In this document: piece after piece, positions 37,098-46,330 of the stretch
Numbering within the stretch: the stretch's first letter is position 1
How the letters are laid out: the number at the start of each line of letters is the position of its first letter
From: Betaproteobacteria bacterium
Lineage (GTDB): Bacteria > Pseudomonadota > Gammaproteobacteria > Burkholderiales > Rhodocyclaceae
Assembly (NCBI GenBank): GCA_020621865.1
Contig: JAHRYW010000004.1
Span: forward strand, 62,001 to 126,000
Direction of reading: 5' to 3'
DNA: 64,000 bases
The notes under the pieces: model-generated
What the model was told of the DNA's origin: nothing
The model's database searches: none
Seen by the model: the letters and a program-made list of their open reading frames with translations, nothing else
Translations under genes and position numbers: made by a program

Positions 37098-37772
37098 TTG
37101 CGTAACCGAGCCTCCCTGCTTCGTTTGCTGACTATTGCGGCCACGCTGGGCACGCTTTGCGTCAGTGGATTGCCGCATGCGCTGGGCTGGGATCTGGAGC
37201 GCCTGCAGCAATTGATCACGACCCGCTTTGGCACCAGCCAGGTGCCGCTGCTGCTTGACTGGCAACGCCTGCTTGGCGAAGGCCGCAGCACCACGGAGGC
37301 AGATCGGCTACGCCGGGTCAATGATTTCTTCAATCGCCGCATCGCTTTCGACGACGATATGTCGGTCTGGGGCCTGAGCGACTACTGGGCGACACCCGCT
37401 GAACTGATCGGCCAGGGGCGGGGTGACTGCGAAGACTTCTCCATCGCCAAATATTATTCGCTGATCGAACTCGGCATCCCGGTCAGCAAACTGCGTCTGG
37501 TCTACGTCAAAGCCGCACAGAGCGGCCCTGACGGTGTTTTCTTGCAAGCCCACATGGTACTTGCCTATTACGCTACCCCGAATGCCGACCCACTTGTCCT
37601 CGACAACCTGAACCCCTTGATTTTGCCCGCTTCCCGGCGCAGCGATCTGTCACCGATTTTCAGTTTCAACAGTGCGGGCCTGTGGCAAGGCACCGGCAAC
37701 CAGTCCAGCAAGAGCAATCTCTCCCGCTGGCAGGATTTGCTGGCCAGGGCGCGCGCCGAAGGCTTCCAGTGA
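37098..37772 (+). CDS. lapG: LapG, periplasmic cysteine protease for a surface adhesin
   Basis: This belongs to the bacterial transglutaminase-like cysteine protease family. The catalytic Cys is in GRGDCEDFSIAKYY, the His in LQAHMVLAYY and the Asp in PLVLDNLNPL. A signal-like segment (LLRLLTIAATLGTLCVSGLPHALG) supports the TTG start at 37098 (224 residues). The open frame reaches an ATG at 37005, which would overlap the divergent exporter. LapG cleaves LapA-type adhesins when c-di-GMP is low. lapD follows after 10 bases. Confidence 0.9.
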   Translation: MRNRASLLRLLTIAATLGTLCVSGLPHALGWDLERLQQLITTRFGTSQVPLLLDWQRLLGEGRSTTEADRLRRVNDFFNRRIAFDDDMSVWGLSDYWATPAELIGQGRGDCEDFSIAKYYSLIELGIPVSKLRLVYVKAAQSGPDGVFLQAHMVLAYYATPNADPLVLDNLNPLILPASRRSDLSPIFSFNSAGLWQGTGNQSSKSNLSRWQDLLARARAEGFQ

Positions 37773-37782
37773 GATAACCGAC

Positions 37783-39696
37783 ATGTCCTTATTCCGACAA
37801 CTCTGGCTCGCAGTGATTGCGAGCACCGTGATCGCCTTTGCAGGCAGCTTCGTGGTCAGCATGTTTACGGCCCGCCACTATTTGGAAGAACAACTGGCGA
37901 TCAAGAATAGCGACAACGCCTCGGCCCTGGCGCTCTCGATGTCGCAAATGGACAAGGACCCGGTGACCATGGAATTGCAGGTCGCCGCCGTTTTCGACAG
38001 CGGGCAATACGCCAGCGTTCGCCTGATCGACCCGAACGGCAAGGCGATGGTCGAGAAGAGCGGCCCGCCGGTCCCTGGCGATGCGCCCGAGTGGTTCATC
38101 GGTCTCTTTCCGATCGCCTCGCAGCCCGGCCACGCCCAGGTTTCGACCGGCTGGAACCAGTTCGGCACCCTCGAACTGGTCAGCCACAGCCATTTCGCTT
38201 ACGAGGAGCTCTGGCAGGGCGCGGTCAAGCTGCTGGCCTGGTTTGCCCTCGGCGGCAGCCTGATGGGGCTGCTCGGCATGCAACTGCTGCGCCGGATCAA
38301 ACGGCCGCTCGACGCCGTGGTCGGGCAGGCGCAGGCGATCAGCGAACGCCGCTTCATCGGCATTCCGGTACCCGCCACGCCAGAACTGAAAAGCCTGGCC
38401 AGCGCCATGAACGCGATGGTCGACCGGCTCAAGGCGATGTTTGCCGAGGAAGCGGCCCGCCTGGAGCAGGTGCGCCGCGAAGCCAACCTCGACAACCTGA
38501 CCGGCCTTTCCAACCGAAATTTCTTCATGAACCAACTGGCCGCTGCGCTCAGCGACGATGACGCCGTTCCTGCCGGCAGCCTGATCATGCTGCGCCTGGC
38601 CGATCTGGCCGGGATCAACCGTCGCGCCGGACGCGAAACCGCCGACGAACTCCTGCGCCGGGTCGGACTGGCGCTCAACGAACAGGCGAAGGACAAGCCG
38701 AATGCCGTAGCCGCCCGACTCAACGGCGCAGATTTTGCACTGCTTCTGCCAGGCATCAATGATCCAGCCCCCACGGCCGAGAAACTCTTGCACGCACTTA
38801 ACGATCTGGCCGCCGCCGGTCTGATCGATGGCGATCGCATCGGCCATCTGGCCAGCGGCGGCTATCTGCACGGTAACTCCGTCGCCAACCTGCTGTCCCG
38901 TCTCGATGCAGCCCTCGCCGCGGCGGAAACCCAGAGCGGCCTGGCCTGGTGCCGAGCCGAGAGCCACGATGACCAGCGCGCCAACTCCAACGCCGATTGG
39001 AAAAAACTGCTCGATGGCGCCATCCAGACTCAGCGCCTGCGCTTGATCGACTTCCCTGTTGCCGGCAATGCCGGGCAGTTGCTGCATCTCGAATGCCCGC
39101 TCCGCCTGCAGGCGGCTGAGGACGGCGAATGGCTGGCGGCCGGCAGCTTCATGCCGATGGCCTCGCGGCTGTCGATGACCGCCGAACTCGACCTGGCCGC
39201 TACCCGCCTCGCGCTTGAGCGCATTGCTGCCGGCGCGCCCGCCGTGGCGGTCAACCTGTCCGGTGAATCGATTGTCGATGCGGCCTTCCGCGCTCGCCTC
39301 TATGCCCAGATTGCCAGTCGCAAGGACCTGGCACCGCGTCTTTGGCTGGAAGTATCCGAAATAGGGGCGTTCCAGCACTTCGATGAATTCCATGCCTTCT
39401 GCGATGCCCTGCGGCCGCTCGGCTGCCGCCTCGGCATTGAGCACTTCGGGCGGCAGTTCAGTGAAATCGGCCGCCTGCACGGAATCGGCCTCGACTACCT
39501 GAAGGTCGACGGCAGCTTCATCCGCGCCATCGATAGCCAATCCGGCAACCAGGCTTTCCTCAAGGGCCTGTGCAGCATCGCCCACAACATCGGCCTGACC
39601 GTCATCGCCGAGGCCGTGCAAACTGCCGAAGAACTCGCCATCCTGCCCGAACTCGGTTTCGATGGCGCCACCGGCCCCGCTGTGCCAAGGAATTGA
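37783..39696 (+). CDS. lapD: LapD, c-di-GMP receptor controlling LapG
   Basis: This is a 637-residue inside-out signalling protein. It has TM1 (LWLAVIASTVIAFAGSFVV), a periplasmic domain (about 30-150), TM2 (LLAWFALGGSLMGLLGMQLL), HAMP, a degenerate GGDEF (NGADF in place of GGDEF) and a degenerate EAL (ECPLRL in place of EALxR). Loss of both catalytic motifs fits a receptor that binds c-di-GMP and sequesters LapG. Together with the exporter this forms a Lap switch, but no lapA adhesin or lapBC genes are in the window. Confidence 0.92.
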   Translation: MSLFRQLWLAVIASTVIAFAGSFVVSMFTARHYLEEQLAIKNSDNASALALSMSQMDKDPVTMELQVAAVFDSGQYASVRLIDPNGKAMVEKSGPPVPGDAPEWFIGLFPIASQPGHAQVSTGWNQFGTLELVSHSHFAYEELWQGAVKLLAWFALGGSLMGLLGMQLLRRIKRPLDAVVGQAQAISERRFIGIPVPATPELKSLASAMNAMVDRLKAMFAEEAARLEQVRREANLDNLTGLSNRNFFMNQLAAALSDDDAVPAGSLIMLRLADLAGINRRAGRETADELLRRVGLALNEQAKDKPNAVAARLNGADFALLLPGINDPAPTAEKLLHALNDLAAAGLIDGDRIGHLASGGYLHGNSVANLLSRLDAALAAAETQSGLAWCRAESHDDQRANSNADWKKLLDGAIQTQRLRLIDFPVAGNAGQLLHLECPLRLQAAEDGEWLAAGSFMPMASRLSMTAELDLAATRLALERIAAGAPAVAVNLSGESIVDAAFRARLYAQIASRKDLAPRLWLEVSEIGAFQHFDEFHAFCDALRPLGCRLGIEHFGRQFSEIGRLHGIGLDYLKVDGSFIRAIDSQSGNQAFLKGLCSIAHNIGLTVIAEAVQTAEELAILPELGFDGATGPAVPRN

Positions 39697-39701
39697 GCAT
39701 C

Positions 39702-41171
39702 ATGGCCACCGAAATCGAACTCAAGCTACAACTCAGCCCGAAAGCCGCGCGGAAGCTCTGCGGTCACCCGCTGCTCGAAGGCATCCCGTCGCAAAAGCAG
39801 CACCTGCTGAACACCTATTTCGACACGCCAACGCTGGAACTGCACGCCCGCCGCGTTGCTGTCCGCTTCCGCAAGAAAGGCTGGCAGTGGCTATGCACCG
39901 TCAAATCCGCCGAGCCGGCAAGCGGCGGACTGGCCATGCGCAGCGAATGGGAAACGCCGGCAACCCCCGGTACCTTCGATTTCAGCCATGTCGATGCCGA
40001 CGATTTTCGCAACTTTCTCGAACAGCGAAGCGAGCGTTTCGAACCCATTTTTACCACCGATTTCCACCGCCAGATCTGGCATGTGCCGTATGGCGAATCG
40101 CAGATTGAACTGGCCATTGACCGCGGCCAGATTGAAAGCCGCGGCCTGCACACGTCTATCTGTGAAATCGAACTTGAACTGCTCTCCGGCAAGGTCGAGG
40201 ACATATTCGGTCTGACCCGCCGACTGCAGGACGACATCGACCTTAACCCAGCCATCGCCAGCAAGGCCGAGCGTGGCTACAAACTCTTTCTTGACGAACC
40301 GCTCAGCCCATTCAAGGCCCGGCTGGTCGCCATTGACGCCAGCCAGACGCCGATCGAGGCCTTTAGAAACATCGCGCTCGGTTGCCTGGAACAATTCCAG
40401 CGCAACGAACCTGGACTACTGGCCGGCGGCGAGCCGGAATTCATCCACCAGGCCCGCGTCGCCCTACGCCGCCTACGTTCGGCCATCAAGCTGTTCGCTC
40501 CGGTGCTACCGCCTGAATTCGTCGCCGCCTATGGCCAGACCTGGCAAACGCTAGCCGGAGCTTTGGGTGACGCGCGCAACTGGGACGTTTTCCTGGAAGA
40601 AACCCTGCCGCCGATCGCTGCGGCCTTTCCCGACCACAAGGACGTCAAGCGTCTACGCAAGGCGGCGCAAGCCCGCGCCAAAAGCGCCCGCAAATCGGTA
40701 ATCGGCCTACTCGCAGTCCGCGAATACCCGCGCCTGTTGCTCGAATTCACGGCCGCCATCTACACGCTAGGCGACACGCTGCCAATACCGCTCGACGATT
40801 TTGCCCGGCAACAGATCGACGGCCACATCAAGAAAGCTAGAAAACTGGCGACCAAACACGCCGAACTCAGCCTGACCGAACGGCACAAGATGCGCATCGC
40901 CTTCAAAAAGCTGCGCTACACACTAGAGTTCTTTGCCCCATTGCTCCCCCCAAAGCGCCTGAAGCCCTATCTCGCCACGCTGGCAAAACTCCAGAACGAG
41001 CTCGGCCTGATCAACGACCACGTCACGGCCGAAACGCTGATTAGAGAAGCGTTGAAGGAAAAACTTGCCGGTCCGGTCCACGGCTGGATTTCCGGACGGC
41101 ATGCGCTGCTAATCAGCGAATTGCCGGAGGTGCTGCAGAATTGGTTGACTCAGCAACAGCCGCGGCAATAA
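39702..41171 (+). CDS. CYTH-CHAD protein (inorganic triphosphatase type)
   Basis: The N-terminal CYTH domain begins MATEIELKLQL with the ExExK metal-binding motif and later TVKS, AIDRGQIE and EIELEL strands. The C-terminal CHAD domain (about 235-489) is helical with conserved His (FIHQARVALRRLRSAIKLF and HKMRIAFKKLRYTLEFF). E. coli YgiF with this layout hydrolyses tripolyphosphate, and CHAD domains bind polyphosphate. The ATG at 39702 is 5 bases after the lapD stop, so it may be cotranscribed. Confidence 0.92.
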   Translation: MATEIELKLQLSPKAARKLCGHPLLEGIPSQKQHLLNTYFDTPTLELHARRVAVRFRKKGWQWLCTVKSAEPASGGLAMRSEWETPATPGTFDFSHVDADDFRNFLEQRSERFEPIFTTDFHRQIWHVPYGESQIELAIDRGQIESRGLHTSICEIELELLSGKVEDIFGLTRRLQDDIDLNPAIASKAERGYKLFLDEPLSPFKARLVAIDASQTPIEAFRNIALGCLEQFQRNEPGLLAGGEPEFIHQARVALRRLRSAIKLFAPVLPPEFVAAYGQTWQTLAGALGDARNWDVFLEETLPPIAAAFPDHKDVKRLRKAAQARAKSARKSVIGLLAVREYPRLLLEFTAAIYTLGDTLPIPLDDFARQQIDGHIKKARKLATKHAELSLTERHKMRIAFKKLRYTLEFFAPLLPPKRLKPYLATLAKLQNELGLINDHVTAETLIREALKEKLAGPVHGWISGRHALLISELPEVLQNWLTQQQPRQ

Positions 41172-41266
41172 CACAATAAAGAATCTGAGCATTTGCCCAA
41201 GTTGCTTTTGATAGGGGCTAGCTGCTAACGACATGCAGCTTGATTAGCAAGTAACAGATTCTTAAT

Positions 41267-41611
41267 TCACTGCAGATTACAAGTCGCCGTGGTGTAGTTG
41301 CAATGAACCGTCTTTAAGCCACGGTTGGAACTGAATGTTGCATCAACATTTTGAGCCTCAACCAGAGTCGCCGGCAGCGAGCCAGTGGTGCATGATGTAA
41401 GCGCCGAAAGCGCCAGAAAACCAATATCGTTGTTGGCAACGGCAACAGCAGCACCGCGAGCGACTGCTGCAGCCTCGTCCAAACAAGCTGCGTCTGCCGA
41501 ATGTTGGATGAACACCCGGTATTGCGGTAGCGCGATGGAAGCCAAAATACCGATGATCGCGACGACAATCATCAGTTCGATCAGGGTGAAACCGTTCTGT
41601 ATCGACTTCAT
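41267..41611 (-). CDS. Type IV pilin-like protein (second, divergent copy)
   Basis: The prepilin start [20 protein letters not shown] has the PilD cleavage site G/FTLIE and the hydrophobic helix. The mature body is short (114 residues in all) with Cys residues near the C-terminus (HCNYTTATC) for a disulfide loop. It is less typical than the neighbouring pilin and has Val/Phe in place of the usual YRDY. It lies after a terminator, so it needs its own promoter or readthrough. It may be a minor or variant pilin. Confidence 0.88.
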   Translation of the reverse strand: MKSIQNGFTLIELMIVVAIIGILASIALPQYRVFIQHSADAACLDEAAAVARGAAVAVANNDIGFLALSALTSCTTGSLPATLVEAQNVDATFSSNRGLKTVHCNYTTATCNLQ

Positions 41612-41675
41612 GGAATATCCCAAGGAGAGACCAAATTGCGATCCATTACCAGGCCACATGAAAGCCCAGCCCCCA

Positions 41676-41705
41676 ATAAAAAGCCGGAGCTGGCGCCCCG
41701 GCTTC
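41676..41705 (-). terminator. Terminator between the two pilin genes
   Basis: On the minus strand AAGCCGG, a 10-base loop and CCGGCTT are followed by TTTTTATT. It should end the major pilin transcript. Confidence 0.8.
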
Positions 41706-41745
41706 TCACATCAGGGGTCACCCCCTATGATCGATAATTATCCGA

Positions 41746-42102
41746 TTACGGCAGAGCGCAGCGACCGGTACCGGCATTACATGCCGGGTCAAGCTTAACG
41801 GCAGCGTTGCCACGGGTTTGGGTCGTAAAGGTAACGGCAGTGTTAGCACCGTAATCAGCCACGGCCAGCGCAGCGGAGATAGCAGTACATGCACTACCAA
41901 CAAAGGCAGCCGGGTCACGATTGTTAGCCATTTCAGAAACCGCAGTAGACATGTATGACTTTGCTTCAGCCAGGCATGCGCCATTAGCGGAACGCTGAGT
42001 GTAGTCACGATACTGCGGCAGAGCGATAGCAGCCAGAATGCCGATGATGGCGACGACGATCATCAGTTCGATCAGGGTGAAACCTTTTTGCACGTTCTTC
42101 AT
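41746..42102 (-). CDS. Major type IV pilin (PilA/PilE type)
   Basis: This 118-residue prepilin starts [20 protein letters not shown]. It has the G/FTLIE processing site with Glu5, the N-terminal helix ending [12 protein letters not shown], and a C-terminal disulfide loop (ACNAGTGRC). The ribosome site AAAGGAG is strong. A sigma-54-like promoter lies about 50 bases upstream, as expected for a main pilin. Type IV pili would also serve DNA uptake. Confidence 0.93.
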   Translation of the reverse strand: MKNVQKGFTLIELMIVVAIIGILAAIALPQYRDYTQRSANGACLAEAKSYMSTAVSEMANNRDPAAFVGSACTAISAALAVADYGANTAVTFTTQTRGNAAVKLDPACNAGTGRCALP

Positions 42103-42148
42103 TTGAATCTCCTTTTGAAGTAAGGCGGGAAAGCCGCTGGGTTACCTT

Positions 42149-42165
42149 TAACAGGTTCCGTGCCA
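42149..42165 (-). promoter_or_regulatory. Candidate sigma-54 promoter of the major pilin
   Basis: On the minus strand TGGCACGGAACCTGTTA has a perfect -24 element (TGGCACG) and a -12 element with GT where GC is usual. The rest of 42166-42382 is A/T-rich with no gene and may hold activator (PilR-type) sites. Confidence 0.5.
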
Positions 42166-42382
42166 GCTTTTCGAGGGTCGTCATCATACACACAAAAACT
42201 CAAAAAATACTTTTTATTCATTAACTTAAAAAGTATTCACCGCCCTTAAACAGCAACACAACGAAGAATCGGGCCGGTCAGTCTGACAATTTACGGCACT
42301 CACCTTGACGCGATGCGTCAGACATATCGCCCAGCCTCACAAAATATGGCAAATTCATCACCCGCCATTCGCCATGCGGGAA

Positions 42383-43966
42383 TCAACAATCGATCTGTTT
42401 GGGCTTCAGAAAAACCTCGGCGTAGCGCCGATAAACCTCGCACTTGACAAAGATCGCGTGCAGGTCGGGGTCGATGTGGCCGTTCCGGCTGAATTTTTCG
42501 AGCACGCCCAGCGCTTGGGAGAGGGCCATGCCCTCCTTGTACGGCCGGTCCTTGGCGGTCAGGGCTTCGAAAATGTCGGCGATGCCCATGATCCGCGCCT
42601 GCCAGCTCATCTGTTCGCGCTTCAGGCCGCGCGGGTAGCCTTTGCCGTCCATGCGCTCGTGGTGGCCGCCGGCGTATTCGGGGACGTTTTTCAGGTGCCG
42701 CGGCCAGGGGAGCTGTTCCAGCATCCGGATGGTCGCGACGATGTGGTGGTTGATGATGTCGCGCTCGGCGGCCGTTAGCGTGCCGAAGGGGATGGTGAGG
42801 TTTTCGAGTTCGTCGGCACTGAGGAAAGGCTGCTCTACGCCTTCCGGGTTGCGCCAGCGGTAGATTTCGGCGATCCGCCGGACCTGTGCAATATCCTCGG
42901 CGGCCATTTTCTCGCTGCCAATATTGGCCTGGCGCAGAATGCTACGGTCAGCGGCAATTTTTTGGCAAAAATCGAAAAATTTCGCTTCGGCTTCGACCCG
43001 GTCGGCGCCTTCGGCGATGCTGCGCCATTTGCGCACTTCGGCATCGCGCCGGATGACTTCAAAACGGGTGTCGATCAGGTCGATGCGGTCGTAGATGGTT
43101 TGCAGCTTGGTGGCCTTGTCGACGACATGCACCGGCGTCGTGACCTTGCCGCAGTCGTGCAGCAGCGCGGCGATGCGCAGTTCGTAGCGGTCCTTGTCGG
43201 TCAGCTGAAAATCGGCAAGCGGTCCTTCGCTGGCGGCGTCGGCAGCTTCGGCCAGCATCATGGTCAGTTCCGGCACGCGCTGGCAGTGGCCGCCGGTGTA
43301 GGGCGACTTCTCGTCGATGGCGAGGTTGATCAGCTTGATGAAGGATTCGAACAGCGCTTCAAGCTGCTGCACCAGCTGCCGGTTGCTCAAGGCGACGGCG
43401 GCCTGCGAGGCGAGCGATTCAGCCAGGCGCTGGTCGGCTGGCGAAAATTCGACGACTTGGCCGCTCTCGGCGATGGCGTTGATCAGCTGCAAAACGCCGA
43501 TGACTTCGCCCTCGTGGTCCTTCATCGGCACGGTCAGGAAGGATTGCGAGCGGTAGCCGGTGCGGGCGTCGAACTGGCGGGTACCGGAAAAGTCGAAGCC
43601 CTGTGCCGCGTAGGCGTCGGCAATGTTGATTGTCTGGCCGGTCATGGCTGCGGCAACGGCGACCATGCTGTCGTTGGCCGAGCCATCTTCACGATAGAGC
43701 GGCAGGTTGGAAAACTTGCCCGAGGTCGGCTGATTGCTGCTGCCGCCGAAAGCAATGCCCAGCGAGTCGGTGCGGACGATTTCAAAATGCAGCTGGCGCC
43801 TGTCTTCCGAAACCAGGTAGAGGGTGCCGCCATCGGCGCGGGTGATCTGCTTGGCGGCAAGGATGATCTTTTCGAGCAGCCGTTCGAGATTACGCTCGTC
43901 GGACAGCGATGCCCCGATGTCGTTGAGCTGATCGAGACGTTGGAAAAGGTCGTCCGGGGTTTCCAT
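42383..43966 (-). CDS. GAF-HD-GYP c-di-GMP phosphodiesterase
   Basis: The N-terminal GAF domain (about 20-190, LEKIILAAKQITRADGGTLY) is followed by an HD-GYP domain. Its metal-binding motifs are HCQRVPELTM, LLHDCGKVTTP, HH and HHERMDGKGYPRGL, with the late GIADIFEALTAKDRPYK stretch. It should hydrolyse c-di-GMP. The 527-residue length includes an insert between HDCGK and the GYP loop. That insert contains a copy of the dispersed motif, encoding AADRSI. Confidence 0.92.
   Translation of the reverse strand: METPDDLFQRLDQLNDIGASLSDERNLERLLEKIILAAKQITRADGGTLYLVSEDRRQLHFEIVRTDSLGIAFGGSSNQPTSGKFSNLPLYREDGSANDSMVAVAAAMTGQTINIADAYAAQGFDFSGTRQFDARTGYRSQSFLTVPMKDHEGEVIGVLQLINAIAESGQVVEFSPADQRLAESLASQAAVALSNRQLVQQLEALFESFIKLINLAIDEKSPYTGGHCQRVPELTMMLAEAADAASEGPLADFQLTDKDRYELRIAALLHDCGKVTTPVHVVDKATKLQTIYDRIDLIDTRFEVIRRDAEVRKWRSIAEGADRVEAEAKFFDFCQKIAADRSILRQANIGSEKMAAEDIAQVRRIAEIYRWRNPEGVEQPFLSADELENLTIPFGTLTAAERDIINHHIVATIRMLEQLPWPRHLKNVPEYAGGHHERMDGKGYPRGLKREQMSWQARIMGIADIFEALTAKDRPYKEGMALSQALGVLEKFSRNGHIDPDLHAIFVKCEVYRRYAEVFLKPKQIDC
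42938..42972 (+). repeat. Dispersed uptake-signal-like motif, copy 3
   Basis: The exact core AATGCTACGGTC is followed by AGCGGC and A/T tracts (AATTTTTT and AAAAAT). It lies within the HD-GYP gene, antisense to it. Confidence 0.75.
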
Positions 43967-44005
43967 GAAGACTAGATGCCGACAATGGAGAGGACTGGTG
44001 CCATC

Positions 44006-44773
44006 TCAGAACTCGAAAATGTCGTTGTTCTGCAACATGTTCGGGCCATAGTCGCCGAGGCAGGCTTCGATTTCAGACATCGTCGCTTCGATCTGCCCGG
44101 GTTTGAGATGGGTGATGTGCAGCTGGCAGCCCCGCTGCAGCTTGGCCAGTTCCGCGGCCAGCAGATCGGGGCAGAGATGACGGGATAGCTTCGCGAGTTG
44201 CTGCTCACGGTTGGAGAAGGCGCATTCGATGATCAGGTGGCGCAGGTTGCCGATGCCGTTCACCGCTTGCCAGAAAGCATCGCACGGCCCGGTATCACCT
44301 GAATAGACCAGACTGGCGATGCCGGAATCGAGCTGGTAGGCGACGGCAGGCACGGTATGGTCGACCGGCAACGCGGTGATCTGGCGCCCGTCGAGGACAA
44401 TGGCCTTGCCCGTGTCGATTGGCTGGTAGCGCATGAACGGCGCCGAGGCGTCCGGCACGCTGGTGAAGTCGGGCCAGATCGCCCAGTTGAAAATGTGCTG
44501 GCGCAGGCTGTCGAGCACGGCCGGAATACCGTAAATGGTCAGCGGCTTGCTCCGCAGTTCGGCGACGGTATCGATCATCAGCGGGAGCGAGGCGATGTGA
44601 TCGAGGTGGGCATGGGTCAGGAACACATGGTCAATGGCCGCCAGTTCGGCCACCGACAATTCGGCAACCCCGGTGCCGGCATCGATCAGGATGTCGTGAT
44701 CGACCAGAAACGACGAGGTACGCAAGTGCCGGCCGCCGATGCCGCCGCTGCAGCCGAGAACGCGTAGCTTCAT
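44006..44773 (-). CDS. Metallo-beta-lactamase-fold cyclic-nucleotide phosphodiesterase (class II type)
   Basis: This 255-residue protein has the metal motif THAHLDHIASLPLMID, an early GxGG strand (VLGCSGGIGGRHLRTSSFLVD), Asp in VYSGDTGPCD and a late His in QLHITHLKPGQ. The TSSFLVD and HLDHI...LPLMID signatures match class II 3',5'-cyclic-nucleotide phosphodiesterases. Lowering of cAMP is likely but not shown. The next gene upstream encodes an FHA protein. Confidence 0.8.
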   Translation of the reverse strand: MKLRVLGCSGGIGGRHLRTSSFLVDHDILIDAGTGVAELSVAELAAIDHVFLTHAHLDHIASLPLMIDTVAELRSKPLTIYGIPAVLDSLRQHIFNWAIWPDFTSVPDASAPFMRYQPIDTGKAIVLDGRQITALPVDHTVPAVAYQLDSGIASLVYSGDTGPCDAFWQAVNGIGNLRHLIIECAFSNREQQLAKLSRHLCPDLLAAELAKLQRGCQLHITHLKPGQIEATMSEIEACLGDYGPNMLQNNDIFEF

Positions 44774-44785
44774 GGCGGCCCGATG

Positions 44786-45490
44786 TCAGCCCTTGAGAAA
44801 AAACGCCATCTTGATGCCGGCGATTTCGATCACGTCATGATCGGCCAGCGGATGGGCCTGGGCATCAAGGGATTTACCGTTGAGCAGCGGGAACTGCGCG
44901 CCCTCGACATGGGTGATGAAGTAACCATGCGGCCGGCGGGCGATCACGGCCACCTGCATGCCCGGCTTGCCCAGCGTCGTCAGCGTCTTGGTCAGGTCGA
45001 GTTCCTTGCCGGCGTTCGGCCCGTTGAGCAACTGGACGGCCGCCATCATGCCCGGCGCCGGCGGCTTGGGTTGCGAAGCGACACCGACGCTCGACCGCGT
45101 CAGGCGGTCGGTCGGCTCCAGTTGCAGTTCCGACGGCATGCGCAGCGAACCGGAACGAATCGCCGCATTTTTCTCGAAATCACTGGCCGCCGCCCCGGCC
45201 TGCAGGTCGGCCATGTACTTCATCTTGTACTTGCCGAGTTCGATCACGTCGTTGTTACGCAGGAAATGCTTCTTGATCGGCTGGCCATTGACCAGCGTGC
45301 CGTTGGTACTGTTCAGATCCTCAAGGAAAGAATCGGCCAGGATGGTGACGACCACGGCATGCTCGCCGGAAATGGCCAGATTGTCGATCTGGATGTCGTT
45401 GTGCGGTTTGCGGCCGATGGTCAGACGTTCCTTGTTGAGAGGAATCTCCTTCAACACTAGGCCATCCATCGAAAGGATCAGTTTTGCCAT
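44786..45490 (-). CDS. FHA-domain protein (two FHA modules)
   Basis: The first FHA domain (LTIGRKPHNDIQIDNLAISGEHA, DLNSTNGTLVNG) has the phospho-Thr-binding Arg, Ser and Asn residues. A second, weaker module lies at the C-terminus (TLGKPGMQVAVIARRPHGYF, LLNGKSL). It should recognise phosphothreonine. Its gene neighbours a PP2C phosphatase, a usual pairing in Ser/Thr phosphorylation circuits, but no Ser/Thr kinase gene is in the window. Confidence 0.88.
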   Translation of the reverse strand: MAKLILSMDGLVLKEIPLNKERLTIGRKPHNDIQIDNLAISGEHAVVVTILADSFLEDLNSTNGTLVNGQPIKKHFLRNNDVIELGKYKMKYMADLQAGAAASDFEKNAAIRSGSLRMPSELQLEPTDRLTRSSVGVASQPKPPAPGMMAAVQLLNGPNAGKELDLTKTLTTLGKPGMQVAVIARRPHGYFITHVEGAQFPLLNGKSLDAQAHPLADHDVIEIAGIKMAFFLKG

Positions 45491-45505
45491 CTTGCCTTCC
45501 TCATT

Positions 45506-46330
45506 TCACTTCAATCGTGCCAGCAAACGCTGCCACCAGCCTCGCCGAGAGGCAAAGTCACCCCGCACCTTGACCAGGATGACCGAAATATTGTCCCGAC
45601 CGCCGTTCTCGTTGGCCATTTGTACCAGATGATCGGCCGCCAGCTGCAGATTGCCGCCCAGCGCCTGCAAGGCAAGGCCGATTTCGTGATCGTCGACCAT
45701 GTCGTTAAGGCCGTCCGAACAGAGCAGGACGATATCTCCCGGCGCCACGGCGAAATCGTGGATTTCGACATCGACCACCGGCTCCACGCCGAGCGCCCGG
45801 GTCACCAGATTCCGGTTCCCCGAGAAGCGGGCTTCTTCCGGGGTAATCATGCCATTATCAAGCTGTTCCTGTAAGAGGGAATGGTCCCGGGTCAACTGCT
45901 CCAATTGGTCGCCGCGCAAGCGGTACAGCCGGGAATCGCCGACGTGCCCGACACTCATCCGGTTGTCGTAAAACCAGGCGACGACCAGCGTCGTACCCAT
46001 TCCGGCATAGGCCGGCTCGCTCCGCGAGGCGTTGAAAATGGAGAAATTGGCCGCCTCGACCTCATTGACGATATGCTGCTCAACCTCGCCCGGGTCGAAA
46101 ACACCTCGGCCATCGCGCGCCACGGCGGTCGCGATGACCCGGCTCAGGTCGGCAGCCAGTCGGGTAGTCGCCATGCCGCTGGCCACCTCACCGGCGTTGT
46201 AGCCCCCCATGCCGTCGGCCAGAATGGCCACGCCCAGAGCGGCATCGGCAAAGACGGCATCTTCGTTGTGCGAACGGACGGCCCCCGGATCGGTGCACAA
46301 GGCCATTTCGAGGTACGGGGCGAGACTCAT
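45506..46330 (-). CDS. PP2C-family Ser/Thr protein phosphatase (Stp1 type)
   Basis: This 274-residue phosphatase has the PP2C metal motifs RSHNEDAVF, ILADGMGGYNAGEVAS, LLCSDGLND and DNISVILVKV. Stp1-like enzymes dephosphorylate targets of Hanks-type kinases. It overlaps the stop of the cyclodeaminase-like gene by four bases (ATGA) and is followed by the FHA gene, so the three are probably one operon. Confidence 0.93.
   Translation of the reverse strand: MSLAPYLEMALCTDPGAVRSHNEDAVFADAALGVAILADGMGGYNAGEVASGMATTRLAADLSRVIATAVARDGRGVFDPGEVEQHIVNEVEAANFSIFNASRSEPAYAGMGTTLVVAWFYDNRMSVGHVGDSRLYRLRGDQLEQLTRDHSLLQEQLDNGMITPEEARFSGNRNLVTRALGVEPVVDVEIHDFAVAPGDIVLLCSDGLNDMVDDHEIGLALQALGGNLQLAADHLVQMANENGGRDNISVILVKVRGDFASRRGWWQRLLARLK

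Noticed and set aside
35291-39621. Long open frames opposite the TolC-like gene (35291-36922) and lapD (37789-39621)
   Set aside because: They are antisense frames kept open by codon bias. The sense genes have complete domain structures.
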